64,000 nucleotides of DNA. Origin: Pseudolabrys sp. GTDB taxonomy: Bacteria; Pseudomonadota; Alphaproteobacteria; Rhizobiales; Xanthobacteraceae. The stretch lies in contig JAUXXH010000025.1 of NCBI GenBank assembly GCA_030684935.1, forward strand, positions 36,043 through 100,042, given 5' to 3'. Numbering within the stretch: the stretch's first letter is position 1; each line of letters opens with the position of its first letter. Made by a program: the position numbers and the translations under genes. The notes beneath the pieces are model-generated. The model did not search any database and was not told where the DNA came from. It saw only the letters and a program-made list of their open reading frames with translations. Below, in pieces: positions 9,346 through 17,354 of this stretch.

Positions 9346-10159
9346 TAATTGTTTCTCCCCGGCGGGGTTGGCGTCTGGTTTTGCTTTTGCGACAATACAG
9401 ACGCTCGGATCTGGCCAAGCCGCACCAGGGCCAGACTTTCCCAACGCTCCAGCGCGACGTCGCGCATCAAACTCCACGACACCAGCGCTTCCCAAGTCAC
9501 CACGGGAATACTCATGCCGTTTGCCGCGAGCCCCATCGCGATTTCATTGAACCAGCGCCAGAGATAGGACAATGCGGCCGGCATCTCAGGCGCTTCGGTT
9601 TCTGCCTCAGAGATGGCCTTCGGCTTGATGCCAAGCGCCGCGAACTGGCGCTTGGCTGATTCAAGATGATCGCGTTCGCTGGCGCCGTCGCTCAGCTTGC
9701 GGTCTTGGGCGAAGTCCCACTCGGCGAAGACGCAGAGGTCGTCGACGAGCGCTTGATAAAATTTGCCTCAGCGTGAATGAACACATAGGCCTGCTTGCGC
9801 AGCCAGGCATATTCCGGCGTCGCGAACAGTTCCTTGGCCTTGTCAGGCGAAAAGACATCGGCGTCCTCGCCGAAATACCAGCCAGTCGCGAGCGCGGCCA
9901 GCGTTTCGACTTGCGTCTCGACGGGATCTTCGTTCTCGATCTGGTTGCGGCCGCTCCGCATCTTGCGGAACGCTGCAGCGGAACGCGCGCGGTCCAGCTT
10001 TCGTCCTGCCTCGCTGTCGATCGACAGGAAGTCGATGTAGCACTCCTTGCCTTTCGTGTCGGTCAAGGCGCGCTGGGTGTCGGCATCGATAACGGTCATG
10101 CGCGCCGGCGTCGTCACATCGACTTCCGCGCGCGCCAAAGCACCAAGCTTCAAACTCAT
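9345..10159 (-). CDS. Tail assembly chaperone, -1 frameshift fusion (gpGT-like), 271 aa
   Basis: The zero-frame ORF from ATG 10159 reaches the heptamer A_AAT_TTT at 9764-9758. A -1 shift there continues, without interruption, for 138 codons to TAA at 9347-9345. The new frame reads YQALVDDLCVFAEWDF and then a sensible helical protein including LSYLWRWFNEIAMGL, whereas the zero frame turns into Ser/Thr-rich low complexity and stops after about 20 codons. This is the layout of lambda G/GT, in which the fusion binds tape measure protein during tail assembly. The position directly between tail tube and tape measure supports the call. A sequencing indel would be the alternative, but the canonical heptamer argues for programmed shifting. 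Confidence 0.8.
9692..10159 (-). CDS. Tail assembly chaperone, unshifted product (gpG-like), 155 aa
   Basis: The start at ATG 10159 follows an AAAGGA Shine-Dalgarno; the track's longer N-terminus (MLVVSGPPF) has no support. The N-terminal region (MSLKLGALARAEVDVTTPAR) gives way to TDTKGKECYIDFLSIDSEAG, the beta-rich segment common to phage tail assembly chaperones, and then an acidic helical part. In lambda-type systems this shorter product is made in large excess over the shifted form. Only the last 22 codons or so differ from the fusion product. Confidence 0.8.
   Translation of the reverse strand: MSLKLGALARAEVDVTTPARMTVIDADTQRALTDTKGKECYIDFLSIDSEAGRKLDRARSAAAFRKMRSGRNQIENEDPVETQVETLAALATGWYFGEDADVFSPDKAKELFATPEYAWLRKQAYVFIHAEANFIKRSSTTSASSPSGTSPKTAS
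9758..9764 (-). promoter_or_regulatory. Slippery heptamer A_AAT_TTT for -1 frameshifting
   Basis: The minus strand reads GC A AAT TTT ATC in the zero frame, which fits X_XXY_YYZ exactly (X=A, Y=T). Both tRNAs can re-pair after slipping one base. The zero-frame stop lies about 60 bases downstream. Confidence 0.8.
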
Positions 10160-10187
10160 ATCGTTTTCCTTTGCTGGGAAGGGTGGA

Positions 10188-10214
10188 CCGGAGACGACCA
10201 GCAATCGTCTCCGG
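10188..10214. other. Perfect 10-bp hairpin between tail tube and chaperone genes
   Basis: Arms CCGGAGACGA and TCGTCTCCGG with a 7-base loop lie in the 132-bp gap. There is no T tract on the minus strand, so it is not a simple intrinsic terminator. It may be an mRNA processing or stabilising structure that limits readthrough from the abundant tail-tube message. Confidence 0.55.
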
Positions 10215-10291
10215 CCCGGGTTGCAGCAACCGCCCGGCGCCGGGAGCGCCGCGCGTCTTTCCCCGTGCTGGCGGGGATGGGGTCCGGGCTA

Positions 10292-11548
10292 CTAGGCCGT
10301 GACTTCGGTATCCCAGATTTGCAGAGTGGTCGGCTCGATGCCGGCGACGGTCGCGGCCTGCTCATACTTCAGGGCCTGGAACGGCAGCGTGATCATCTGA
10401 CCGCCCTCGCCCTGCGTCTGCAGGTCGGCGCCGCCGAGCTTCACGCGCGGCAAAAAGAACGTCATCGCGGGCGAGTTCGGCGCTGACGTGGTGGTGAGAT
10501 AGGCAAGGATCTCGATCTCGGACTCGTTCTTGAAGTCGTTGATCAGATCAACGTTGTTGAACATGGCCGTCATCTGGCCCGACACCACGCTGCGGCCGGT
10601 GAAAATCTCCGGCAGCAAGTTTGAGCCGACCACGGGATCACCGCTCAATTCCATCTGATGCTGGATGTTGAGGCCGGTGATGACCGCGACGGTTTCGCCG
10701 GACACGCGGAGCAGACCATTCACGGCTGCGATGATGCCAGTGGTGCTGGCCGCCGATGGCGTCGTAAAGAACGGCGCATCGCCTGCGGCATAGGTCTCCA
10801 TGTCCCGGCCCATGAACTCGAAGTCCACGGTAGACATGCCCGACGCCGGAAGCTGCACGTTGAAGCCGCCGACCCGCATTTCAGTGAAGAGTCGCGCGAT
10901 GTCGACGTCTTCATTCCAGATTTCGACGGCGACCTTGCGCTTGACGTGAGAGGCAGACGGAATAATCAGCGAACGGCCGACGCTGGTGATCTCGAACTCG
11001 CTGTCGGCCGTCATGTCGGCCGGCGCGGGGAACACGGTCCATTCGCGGTTGGAAGTACCACCCATCGCCAGGATGATGAAGGTCACGCCGTTGTTGTCGG
11101 CTTCGGACAGCCCGGTAAACCGAACACCCATGCCGACGCGGTAGCCTTCCGTCACGGGATTGCCGCCACCAAAAGTCAGCTTTGACGTGGCGTTGTCGGC
11201 GGCAACCGATGTAAGATCGGTCTCGTCGGAGGCAATGGCCGCAGCCCATGTCCCTCGCATGGACGCCTCGAACAGCTGCTCGTAGGTCAGCGGCGAGAGC
11301 TCACCCGAGATATTTCCAGCCACGCGCTTCACGCCGTGGCGGAAGTCGCCGATCTGCCGATCGGAGCGGATCTCCGCCGACTGATAGGTGTCTTTCGACA
11401 GGGCCAGCGACGACGACACCCGGCGCAGAATCTGCGCGCTGCCGGCCGCGGGATCGGTCGCCGACACTGCCGCGATGCCCGGCACGATGGCGGCGGACGA
11501 ATAGAACTTATAACAAACTCTGGCGGCGACGCCCTCTGCCAAGGACAT
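10292..11548 (-). CDS. Major tail tube protein, 418 aa
   Basis: The protein begins MSLAEGVAARVCYKFY and contains the RRVSSSLALSKDTYQSAEIRSD segment characteristic of phage tail tube proteins. This family forms stacked hexameric rings around the DNA channel. A central insertion (about residues 95-200, VGMGVRFTGLSEADNNGVTF and following) looks like the immunoglobulin-like decoration domain often found in long tail tube proteins, which would explain the length above the 200-250 residues of simple members. It lies just upstream of the frameshifted chaperone, the canonical order. Confidence 0.88.
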   Translation of the reverse strand: MSLAEGVAARVCYKFYSSAAIVPGIAAVSATDPAAGSAQILRRVSSSLALSKDTYQSAEIRSDRQIGDFRHGVKRVAGNISGELSPLTYEQLFEASMRGTWAAAIASDETDLTSVAADNATSKLTFGGGNPVTEGYRVGMGVRFTGLSEADNNGVTFIILAMGGTSNREWTVFPAPADMTADSEFEITSVGRSLIIPSASHVKRKVAVEIWNEDVDIARLFTEMRVGGFNVQLPASGMSTVDFEFMGRDMETYAAGDAPFFTTPSAASTTGIIAAVNGLLRVSGETVAVITGLNIQHQMELSGDPVVGSNLLPEIFTGRSVVSGQMTAMFNNVDLINDFKNESEIEILAYLTTTSAPNSPAMTFFLPRVKLGGADLQTQGEGGQMITLPFQALKYEQAATVAGIEPTTLQIWDTEVTA

Positions 11549-11626
11549 GGCAATTCTCCATAGTTAGAGCGAGGGCAGACGCGCGCGGCGCCGCCTTGTT
11601 CGCTAGGTTGACGGTGAGGTTTTGGA

Positions 11627-12364
11627 CTAGCTGCGCTTGCGAGCGGCTAGGGCTTTTGCGCGCCAAACTGGATCAGCCCAGTTTGCCTTCGCAATTCGTG
11701 ACTGTCGCTCACGCTGCGGAAGCATTGCTTGGCGCAGCTTCTCACGCACTTCATCTGATGTTTTACGACCGCGCTTTGTCAGCGCCATCTTCGCAACACT
11801 TTCCGGATTGCGCGGCTTCCCCCGCTGGGCAGCACCAATTTTTTCTCGATGTTCCGGCGAAAGGGGAACACCTCTTCTGTTAGCGATCCGACGCTCGATC
11901 AGATCCGCTGAATGTTTGCGCCCCCGGTTCTTCTCGGCTGCCGCCTTAGCGCCGGCTATCCGGCGCGGATTGTTTATGTGACTATCCCGAAGCGCTTGCC
12001 GCCACTTTTCGCCGCGCGCCGTATCGGGAACGCCCTGCCCGCCGCTTGTCCCGTTAAGTAAAACTGCGCCGGCGTTTCGTGCGAGTGCGATCTGACGTTT
12101 TTCGGCTTCGGCCCAATCGTCTTCAACTGGCACACGCTCAAGCTCTCGAACTTCCGATGAAAGACCGGCGGCGACTATCTCTCTGATCCAGATAGATTTT
12201 AGGCTGTCGTTACGACCAGCCTCCCAGATATGCAAACGCAACCTGACCGACAGCATCTCTGTCTTGCCGATATACCGAACCTGCCCGTCTCTTGGGTCTG
12301 ACAGGCTATATATAATCGCTACCGCGCGACGGCCGGACCGTGCGTCTGTCTTGATGCACTTCAT
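11627..12364 (-). CDS. GIY-YIG homing endonuclease with NUMOD3 repeats, 245 aa
   Basis: The GIY-YIG signature is IIYSLSDPRDGQVRYIGKT, followed by a catalytic-type Arg region (LRLHIWEAG) and a Glu region (DWAEAEKRQ). The C-terminal half has NUMOD3-like DNA-binding units (GRKHSADLIERRIANRRG, RGVPLSPEHREKIGAAQRGK, KRGRKTSDEVREKL). The gene sits alone between tail terminator and tail tube genes, where no nuclease is needed for virion assembly. Its base composition is visibly more AT-rich than its neighbours. It is a free-standing mobile endonuclease that presumably targets phages lacking the insertion. TTG at 12400 is an alternative start. Confidence 0.88.
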   Translation of the reverse strand: MKCIKTDARSGRRAVAIIYSLSDPRDGQVRYIGKTEMLSVRLRLHIWEAGRNDSLKSIWIREIVAAGLSSEVRELERVPVEDDWAEAEKRQIALARNAGAVLLNGTSGGQGVPDTARGEKWRQALRDSHINNPRRIAGAKAAAEKNRGRKHSADLIERRIANRRGVPLSPEHREKIGAAQRGKPRNPESVAKMALTKRGRKTSDEVREKLRQAMLPQRERQSRIAKANWADPVWRAKALAARKRS

Positions 12365-12412
12365 CTCGATTATTGAATCACGACACGGGCCTTCAGGCAA
12401 GACTATGGCAGA

Positions 12413-12865
12413 TCAGCCGACGTGGTCGTAGTGAAACGGCACCGCCACGACGACGCAGGCGTAGTTCACAACCTCGGATTCAAGTCCCGGCGGTTTGAGT
12501 GACGAGCCATCGACAGCCGGCTGCGGCTCCGTCGCAAAGCAGGACACATGCGCATCGCGATGACTGCGAAATGCTGACGCTACATGCTCGCCATAAGAGG
12601 CGTGTTCTTCGAGTCCCCAGTCGCGCGGCAAGAATACCAGGCCGACAAGATCGCCTTCGGTTCGCTGCAGATTGTTGCCCCGCCCGCCACCGAAAGCCAC
12701 AAACTCCGGCCGGCCAGTGTCGATATAGAAAAACAGAAACGGCTCCGGATCATCCGGCAACGTCGGCACCGCATCCTTGTCCCAATAGACGCGCGGGCCA
12801 AACATGGTGATCTGCGCCGCGGCGCGCGCCTTCAGGGTGCCGACGACTTGCGCCAAGGTGCTCAT
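12413..12865 (-). CDS. Putative tail terminator/completion protein, 150 aa
   Basis: Small protein (MSTLAQVVGTLKARAAAQIT) located in the head-tail joining cluster, after the connector genes and before the tail tube (ignoring the inserted homing endonuclease). Length and order match the tail terminator of HK97-like phages, which caps the tail tube and contacts the neck. It has a glycine-rich loop (FVAFGGGRGNN) and a hydrophobic beta-rich C-terminus. The start overlaps the upstream stop by ATGA. The call is positional. Confidence 0.55.
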   Translation of the reverse strand: MSTLAQVVGTLKARAAAQITMFGPRVYWDKDAVPTLPDDPEPFLFFYIDTGRPEFVAFGGGRGNNLQRTEGDLVGLVFLPRDWGLEEHASYGEHVASAFRSHRDAHVSCFATEPQPAVDGSSLKPPGLESEVVNYACVVVAVPFHYDHVG

Positions 12866-13212
12866 CCGACGATCTGAAGCTCATAGGCAATCGTCACGCC
12901 TTCGACCCGGCGCGTCGCATTGTCCGGCACCCTGATGGCGTGCTGCTTGCCCTGCACCACGGCGAAGTCCTGATTGGTGATGGGCAGCGCCAGGCCGGCC
13001 GCGACCAGATCGTCATGCAACAGGATGCACTTGCGATCGCCCTGCTGAATGCCGCCGATCATCTCCTGCGGCGCAAAGCCCGTGACGCGGGCGCGAACGT
13101 CCACCTCGAACTTCGGCCGGTTCGGGCCGGACCCGGTAAAGCGCCGGATCGTGACCGTCTCGAATTTGCCGAGCCCCCGCACATAGGAGGCCTTGATCGA
13201 CGCGACACTCAT
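12862..13212 (-). CDS. Putative head-tail adaptor/head closure protein, 116 aa
   Basis: ATG 13212 overlaps the preceding TGA by four bases; the first 74 residues of the track ORF are shadow. The protein is a compact beta-rich chain (VTIRRFTGSGPNRPKFEVDV, QGDRKCILLHDDLVAAGL) resembling head-closure proteins that follow the connector. It sits between the connector cluster and the tail terminator. No motif beyond context supports the role. Confidence 0.5.
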   Translation of the reverse strand: MSVASIKASYVRGLGKFETVTIRRFTGSGPNRPKFEVDVRARVTGFAPQEMIGGIQQGDRKCILLHDDLVAAGLALPITNQDFAVVQGKQHAIRVPDNATRRVEGVTIAYELQIVG

Positions 13213-13664
13213 CGGGCGATAAGCCGAACCGCGAGCGCGGTGTTGCCGCCATAGGCCGCGCCGGCGCCCTTGAGGATGCGCGCACGCCAGCGCGGACCGA
13301 GCAGACCATCCTTGACCGTGTCGTCGCTCAGCGCCGCCGGCGCATAGACCGTCGTCACCGGCGTCAAACCCGACAGGTTGACGGTTTTTTCCGCGCTCAC
13401 CTGCGCGAAGGCCAGCCGCGCCACCTCGATCCATGTCGCGCCCTGGTTCATCGACGTTTCGACGATGACCTTCACCGTGTCGCCGCCGGAGCCGTAAACG
13501 AAGTTCGCACTGATCGCTGCCCCCAGCATGCCGTCGAGGCCGTCGATATGGCCCTGGCTCTGACCCTGCGAGTCCGGCGCCGACGTGATGACAGTCGCCG
13601 CGGTCGCGGCGTTGATGGCGGCGAGAGGTGCGTCGCCGAGGTTCTTGAGGCCGGGGTTGTTCAT
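13209..13664 (-). CDS. Phage structural protein in neck cluster, 151 aa
   Basis: The sequence (MNNPGLKNLGDAPLAAINAA, then YGSGGDTVKVIVETSMNQGATWIEVARLAF) resembles small beta-sandwich virion proteins that describe measured exposure of DNA-free surfaces rather than enzymes. It has no cysteines or membrane segment. It lies 4 bp from the connector and overlaps the next gene by ATGA. I do not recognise a family; a decoration or neck protein is plausible. Confidence 0.5.
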   Translation of the reverse strand: MNNPGLKNLGDAPLAAINAATAATVITSAPDSQGQSQGHIDGLDGMLGAAISANFVYGSGGDTVKVIVETSMNQGATWIEVARLAFAQVSAEKTVNLSGLTPVTTVYAPAALSDDTVKDGLLGPRWRARILKGAGAAYGGNTALAVRLIAR

Positions 13665-13668
13665 GCGG

Positions 13669-14298
13669 TCACCCGATCATTGTGTGTGAGTAGACGAAGC
13701 CGCCACGAACGAGACCTTCCATGATCTCGGCCGGCACCAGCGGGTCGTCCGGACGCCCGTAGCGGTACGTTTCCGAGATCACCCCGGGAATATCCATGCT
13801 GCCGAGCGAAGGATCGCGGCCACGTTCGGCGTGCAGCGTGTTCGCGAGTTTGGCGGCCAACTCTTTCAGGCCAGGCGGCACAGTCGTGAACCCGGCCCGA
13901 AACGACACGATCGTTTTCCCGCTCGCCCACCACGCAGGGCAACCATTCTGGACCCGGCAGAGACTTCGGTCGCCGCACTGTTCATAGTCATCCGCGACAA
14001 CAAGGGCGGCACCATCTTCCTCGACCGAGAGAACTTCGATGATCGGCTTGCGGGAGAGATACAGCACATCGACTGGACAACGCAGCCGCACGGTCTCGGA
14101 ATAAGTTTCCTCGCGCAGCGTCAGTATCGCAGCGCCGGCGCGATCCATGCCGCAGGCGCCCGCGAGCAATTCGCTGACGCGCTCATTCAGCCGTTGCAGT
14201 GCCAGATTGTTGAAGCTCGACACTCCAATGGCTTCCGCCACTTCCGCCAACGTCAGAAGCGTCGGATCGGGCGCTGCCGTGGTCACCGTCAGCATCAC
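13669..14298 (-). CDS. Head-tail connector (gp6-like), 209 aa
   Basis: The chain has the N-terminal helical LTLAEVAEAIGVSSFNNLALQRLNERVSELLAGAC segment and, near the C-terminus, YRYGRPDDPLVPAEIMEGL. This arrangement is typical of phage gp6-like head-tail connector proteins, which bind below the portal. The start overlaps the stop of the collagen-like gene (14295-14298, ATGA). The four-cysteine content and VLYLSRKPIIEVLSVEEDG middle also fit. Confidence 0.7.
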   Translation of the reverse strand: MMLTVTTAAPDPTLLTLAEVAEAIGVSSFNNLALQRLNERVSELLAGACGMDRAGAAILTLREETYSETVRLRCPVDVLYLSRKPIIEVLSVEEDGAALVVADDYEQCGDRSLCRVQNGCPAWWASGKTIVSFRAGFTTVPPGLKELAAKLANTLHAERGRDPSLGSMDIPGVISETYRYGRPDDPLVPAEIMEGLVRGGFVYSHTMIG

Positions 14299-15251
14299 TT
14301 AACCTTCACCAGCACCGGATAGAGATCGCACTCGACCTTCGATCCGTCTGCATTCAAGAGCGTCAGCATACCCTCGCCGTCGATCGACATATGCTCGATC
14401 GCGGGCCCGGCCGGACCGCGGGGCCCGGCGACACCACGATCACCGGGCTTGCCGGTCTTGCCCTGCGACGAAATAAGCTGCCAGCCATCACCCGGGCAGA
14501 CGCCCGGATTGTCGCGGCGGGCGATGAAGGCCGCGCCGCCGAGCGCGACAATGTCGAGATCGCGATAGTCGGCCACGGTCTCGCTAAAGGTGCCGCGCAC
14601 CTTCGGGCTGCGGCCGTCAGCGCCATCTCGCCCGGCTGCGGCGAGGCAAACCCAGTCTTCATGCGGAGGCGCCTTGGCGGTATCGCGCACTGCCTGGTAC
14701 GTCGCGCCCTCATGGCTGCGAACCTGCCCATCGTAGTGAACCCCCTCGGTCCACACCTTGACGGCAGGCAGCAAGCCAGCCGGGCCGCGATCGCCGGCCT
14801 CACCCGTGTCACCCTTCTCGCCGCGCTCTCCAGGCAGCCCGCGCTCGCCCTGCGGGCCTGCCTCGCCGCGTAAACCGCGCTCACCCTGCGGGCCTGCCTC
14901 GCCGGCCGGCCCACGGGCACCAGTGTCGCCCTTTTCGCCTTGCGGACCGGCTTCACCGGCCGGACCGCGCTCGCCCATGGCACCCGGGTCGCCTTTCTCT
15001 CCGCGCTCGCCCTGCGGGCCGCGTTCGCCCTGTGGGCCCGCCTCGCCGGGCAGGCCACGCTCGCCATCCTTGACGGACGCCAGGCGTTCCAGGATGGCCC
15101 GCTCAAGGTTGGCAAGGCGCATCTCTGATTCGACGACCATTCGGCGAAGATCAGCGACGGCGGCGTCGATGCGCAGCGCCGCATCGCGCTCGACCCGGCC
15201 CGCGACAAGCGCAAGCTCGTCGACGAGGGTATCAAGCGGCGATGCGGACAT
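14295..15251 (-). CDS. Collagen-like phage protein with carbohydrate-binding-like modules, 318 aa
   Basis: An N-terminal helical region of about 80 residues, predicted to trimerise, leads into roughly 90 residues of Gly-X-Y repeats (GLPGEAGPQGERGPQGERGE type). Two short modules follow: GVHYDGQVRSHEGATYQAVRDTAKAPPHEDW and a similar VADYRDLDIVALGGAAFIARRDNPG, each of the ChiC/CBM5-12 kind that often bind polysaccharide. A second short collagen run separates the C-terminal domain. Collagen triple helices in phages usually form fibres. Its place between portal and connector genes, not among the tail fibres, is unusual and suggests a head or collar fibre. ATG 15251 overlaps the portal gene by 20 bp; a later start cannot be excluded. 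Confidence 0.8.
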   Translation of the reverse strand: MSASPLDTLVDELALVAGRVERDAALRIDAAVADLRRMVVESEMRLANLERAILERLASVKDGERGLPGEAGPQGERGPQGERGEKGDPGAMGERGPAGEAGPQGEKGDTGARGPAGEAGPQGERGLRGEAGPQGERGLPGERGEKGDTGEAGDRGPAGLLPAVKVWTEGVHYDGQVRSHEGATYQAVRDTAKAPPHEDWVCLAAAGRDGADGRSPKVRGTFSETVADYRDLDIVALGGAAFIARRDNPGVCPGDGWQLISSQGKTGKPGDRGVAGPRGPAGPAIEHMSIDGEGMLTLLNADGSKVECDLYPVLVKVK

Positions 15252-16605
15252 GGGCTGCCTGTTTGGAGCGGAACGATTGGCGCATGCGTTCATTGCGTTC
15301 CGCTTCCGCCTCCGTATCGTTGTCGGGATCAGGCTCGTCGTCAGTGTTCGCTGGGTTCGGTGTCGTCGCCGAAGCCTGCGACTTACCCGCCATGCTCAGC
15401 GGTTTGTCCTGATCCTGAATCAGGATCTCATCACCGCCCGCGATCTTGGGAAGGTCGATGAAACGGCGGGCTTCATCCAGCGTCATCAAACGTCGCGTAG
15501 CAGTGGACAGAGCGTCGATCATTTCCTTGAACGACGAGCGCAGCAGCGCGTTAGTGTCGAATTCGACATATTCTTCCGGAAACCCTTTGAGGCGGAACAA
15601 GGCCCCGAATGCTTCCTCGATATGATTGAGAACGAAGCCCAACCCCATCGCCTTCCACGACGACATCAACGCCTCGGTCGAGGCGAATGGCGTACCGCCG
15701 ATGCCAAGGATTTGAAGCGGCACCCGGAACGCCAGCGCGACGTTCTGATCGGACAATTTCATCATCTCGGCGAGCTGTGCATCGCCGGCGCCGACCGTGA
15801 CGGCTTTCGCCTTTAGACCCCACGAAAGGATCGGCGTGCCGCCGGCATTGCCACCTTGCGTCTGCGAATCCCAGCGCTGTCGCAAGTCGTCGGCTTCGGT
15901 TTTGGAAAGCTTCTGCTCGGTCTCGAGCATGAACGACGGGCGCGCCTGGTTGAGATAGAACGCGACCTGCTGGGTCAGCGCGGCGCCGGACATCTGCAAT
16001 TCGAGCGCGCAAGCGGTGATAGGGCTCTCACCCTTCAATGGATGCTGTGGCGTGTGCAGCCGGACATGCAAAACATCGCGCGCCGGGATCGGATCGGACA
16101 GATTAAACCGCCGCTCGACGATCTCATTTCCCCGCAGCCAATAGAAGATGGAACCATCTTCAGCAACAATCGGCCAGCCGTCACGCATCCAGTGAAGCTC
16201 GGCAATCTCATTCCGGCTGTTGCGTACGGCGAGCGCAAAGCCTTCGCCCTTCGTGTAAACACGACGGGTAAGGTTCAGCAGGAAATCCGACATTGACTGA
16301 TAGTCGTTCGGCTTCCGGATGACCCGCGACAGATCGGAGGTCGTGACCCGCTCCACGCCGCCGTCGCCGAGCGCCCGCTTATGATCTCCCGGGCACATCG
16401 CAACCGTCTGTGCATAGGCGGAGACACAGGCCTCGACCATGGCGCCGGATTCGCCGCCGGGCCGCAGCGAGTATCCCATCTGCCACCAGTTCATAAACTT
16501 GCCGGCAGCGGCCGACAGCCAGCCGCCGTCGAGCAGGTACGGCCCGGGCCGCGCCTGCCCTTCGGCTGCCTTTGTCGTTCCCATCAGCCGGGACAAGAGG
16601 CCCAA
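15232..16605 (-). CDS. HK97-family portal protein, 457 aa
   Basis: The chain has the hallmarks of phage_portal family proteins: VEACVSAYAQTVAMCPGDH near the N-terminus, LLNLTRRVYTKGEGFALAVRN, the ARDVLHVRLHTPQHPLKGESPI segment, and the C-terminal FRVPLQILGIGGTPFASTEALMSSW. Twelve copies form the ring through which DNA enters and leaves the head. The last 60 residues are acidic and low in complexity. Unusually, it is encoded downstream of the capsid gene instead of between terminase and protease. Confidence 0.93.
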   Translation of the reverse strand: MGLLSRLMGTTKAAEGQARPGPYLLDGGWLSAAAGKFMNWWQMGYSLRPGGESGAMVEACVSAYAQTVAMCPGDHKRALGDGGVERVTTSDLSRVIRKPNDYQSMSDFLLNLTRRVYTKGEGFALAVRNSRNEIAELHWMRDGWPIVAEDGSIFYWLRGNEIVERRFNLSDPIPARDVLHVRLHTPQHPLKGESPITACALELQMSGAALTQQVAFYLNQARPSFMLETEQKLSKTEADDLRQRWDSQTQGGNAGGTPILSWGLKAKAVTVGAGDAQLAEMMKLSDQNVALAFRVPLQILGIGGTPFASTEALMSSWKAMGLGFVLNHIEEAFGALFRLKGFPEEYVEFDTNALLRSSFKEMIDALSTATRRLMTLDEARRFIDLPKIAGGDEILIQDQDKPLSMAGKSQASATTPNPANTDDEPDPDNDTEAEAERNERMRQSFRSKQAAHVRIAA

Positions 16606-16606
16606 G

Positions 16607-16906
16607 TCAGTCGGCCTTCGTTTCGCGCGTGCGGTAGCCGCGCTTCGGCTGTTCGGGCTTCATGTCTTTGGCTTTGTCGGCGGCCGGCGCAGCGCCGCCG
16701 GGACGTCCGTCGCCGTCGTGATCGCCCTTGCCGCCGAACAACGGCTTGCTGGCGACATCGACGCCGCGCGAGCGCGGGGTAATGCCATCGGGCCGGTAGG
16801 CCACTGCGCGGCCATCCTTGTGCTGAAGGATGCCTTTTTCGTCAGCGTTCACATCACGCGGATCGGCAACCGATCCGTCTTCCAATACGTACCAGGTTTC
16901 ACGCAT
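16607..16906 (-). CDS. Small acidic/basic phage protein upstream of portal, 99 aa
   Basis: The N-terminus (MRETWYVLEDGSVADPRDV) is followed by KGILQHKDGRAVAY and a low-complexity GGKGDHDGDGRPGG segment. Such short proteins are common beside portal genes in alphaproteobacterial prophages, but no role is known to me. It ends one base before the portal start, so translation is probably coupled. Confidence 0.65.
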   Translation of the reverse strand: MRETWYVLEDGSVADPRDVNADEKGILQHKDGRAVAYRPDGITPRSRGVDVASKPLFGGKGDHDGDGRPGGAAPAADKAKDMKPEQPKRGYRTRETKAD

Positions 16907-16934
16907 TCGTGCTTACTCCCGCCGGAGGAATGGG

Positions 16935-16963
16935 ATGAGGGGCCGGACGGACCGGCCCCTCAT
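16935..16963. other. Perfect 12-bp hairpin after the decoration genes
   Basis: Arms ATGAGGGGCCGG and CCGGCCCCTCAT with a 5-base loop lie between two late genes. No T tract follows on the minus strand. It could be a pause, processing or antiterminator-sensitive structure. Confidence 0.55.
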
Positions 16964-16968
16964 GTCGT

Positions 16969-17343
16969 CTAGCGCGCGTCGTCGACCGTGATGACGAAAG
17001 CGCCGGTCGTGGCGTTGCCGCCCTGCGCGATCGCGATCTTCACGCGGTCGCGGCCAAGCGCAATGCGGTCATTGACCGCCGTGCCGTCAGCCGCATAAAG
17101 CGCGGCGACACCGGCAGTCGAGTGCGTCGGCGCCCGCGGGCGCACGGTCTCGGCCGCGTTCACATCGGTATCGGTCCAGATGTTTTCGCCGGTCGCTTCC
17201 GCCGTGATAGTGAAGTCGACGCCGTTGGCGAAATTCGTCTTCACGTACTGGACGGACTCGATATAGCCGGACAGCGGCGGAGAGAATGCTTCCGCAACGC
17301 CGGAAGCGTTGCAGGTCACGGGGACGGTGAACTTGCGGATCAT
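16969..17343 (-). CDS. Putative capsid decoration protein A, 124 aa
   Basis: It is a close paralog of the next gene: both have F-x-x-P-V-T near the start, then AEAFSPPLSGYIESVQYVK, GVDFTITAEATGENIW, a RAPTHS segment, AVNDRIALGRDRVKIAIAQGG and VTVD. The fold looks all-beta. Location between the major capsid and portal genes, small size and duplication suggest a head decoration or cement protein; that is inference. Confidence 0.7.
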   Translation of the reverse strand: MIRKFTVPVTCNASGVAEAFSPPLSGYIESVQYVKTNFANGVDFTITAEATGENIWTDTDVNAAETVRPRAPTHSTAGVAALYAADGTAVNDRIALGRDRVKIAIAQGGNATTGAFVITVDDAR

Positions 17344-17354
17344 GGTGCGCGCTC

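Noticed and set aside
14758-15816. Plus-strand Pro/Ser-rich ORF
   Set aside because: It is the antisense of the Gly-X-Y collagen repeats; the minus-strand frame has the domains and the coupled start.
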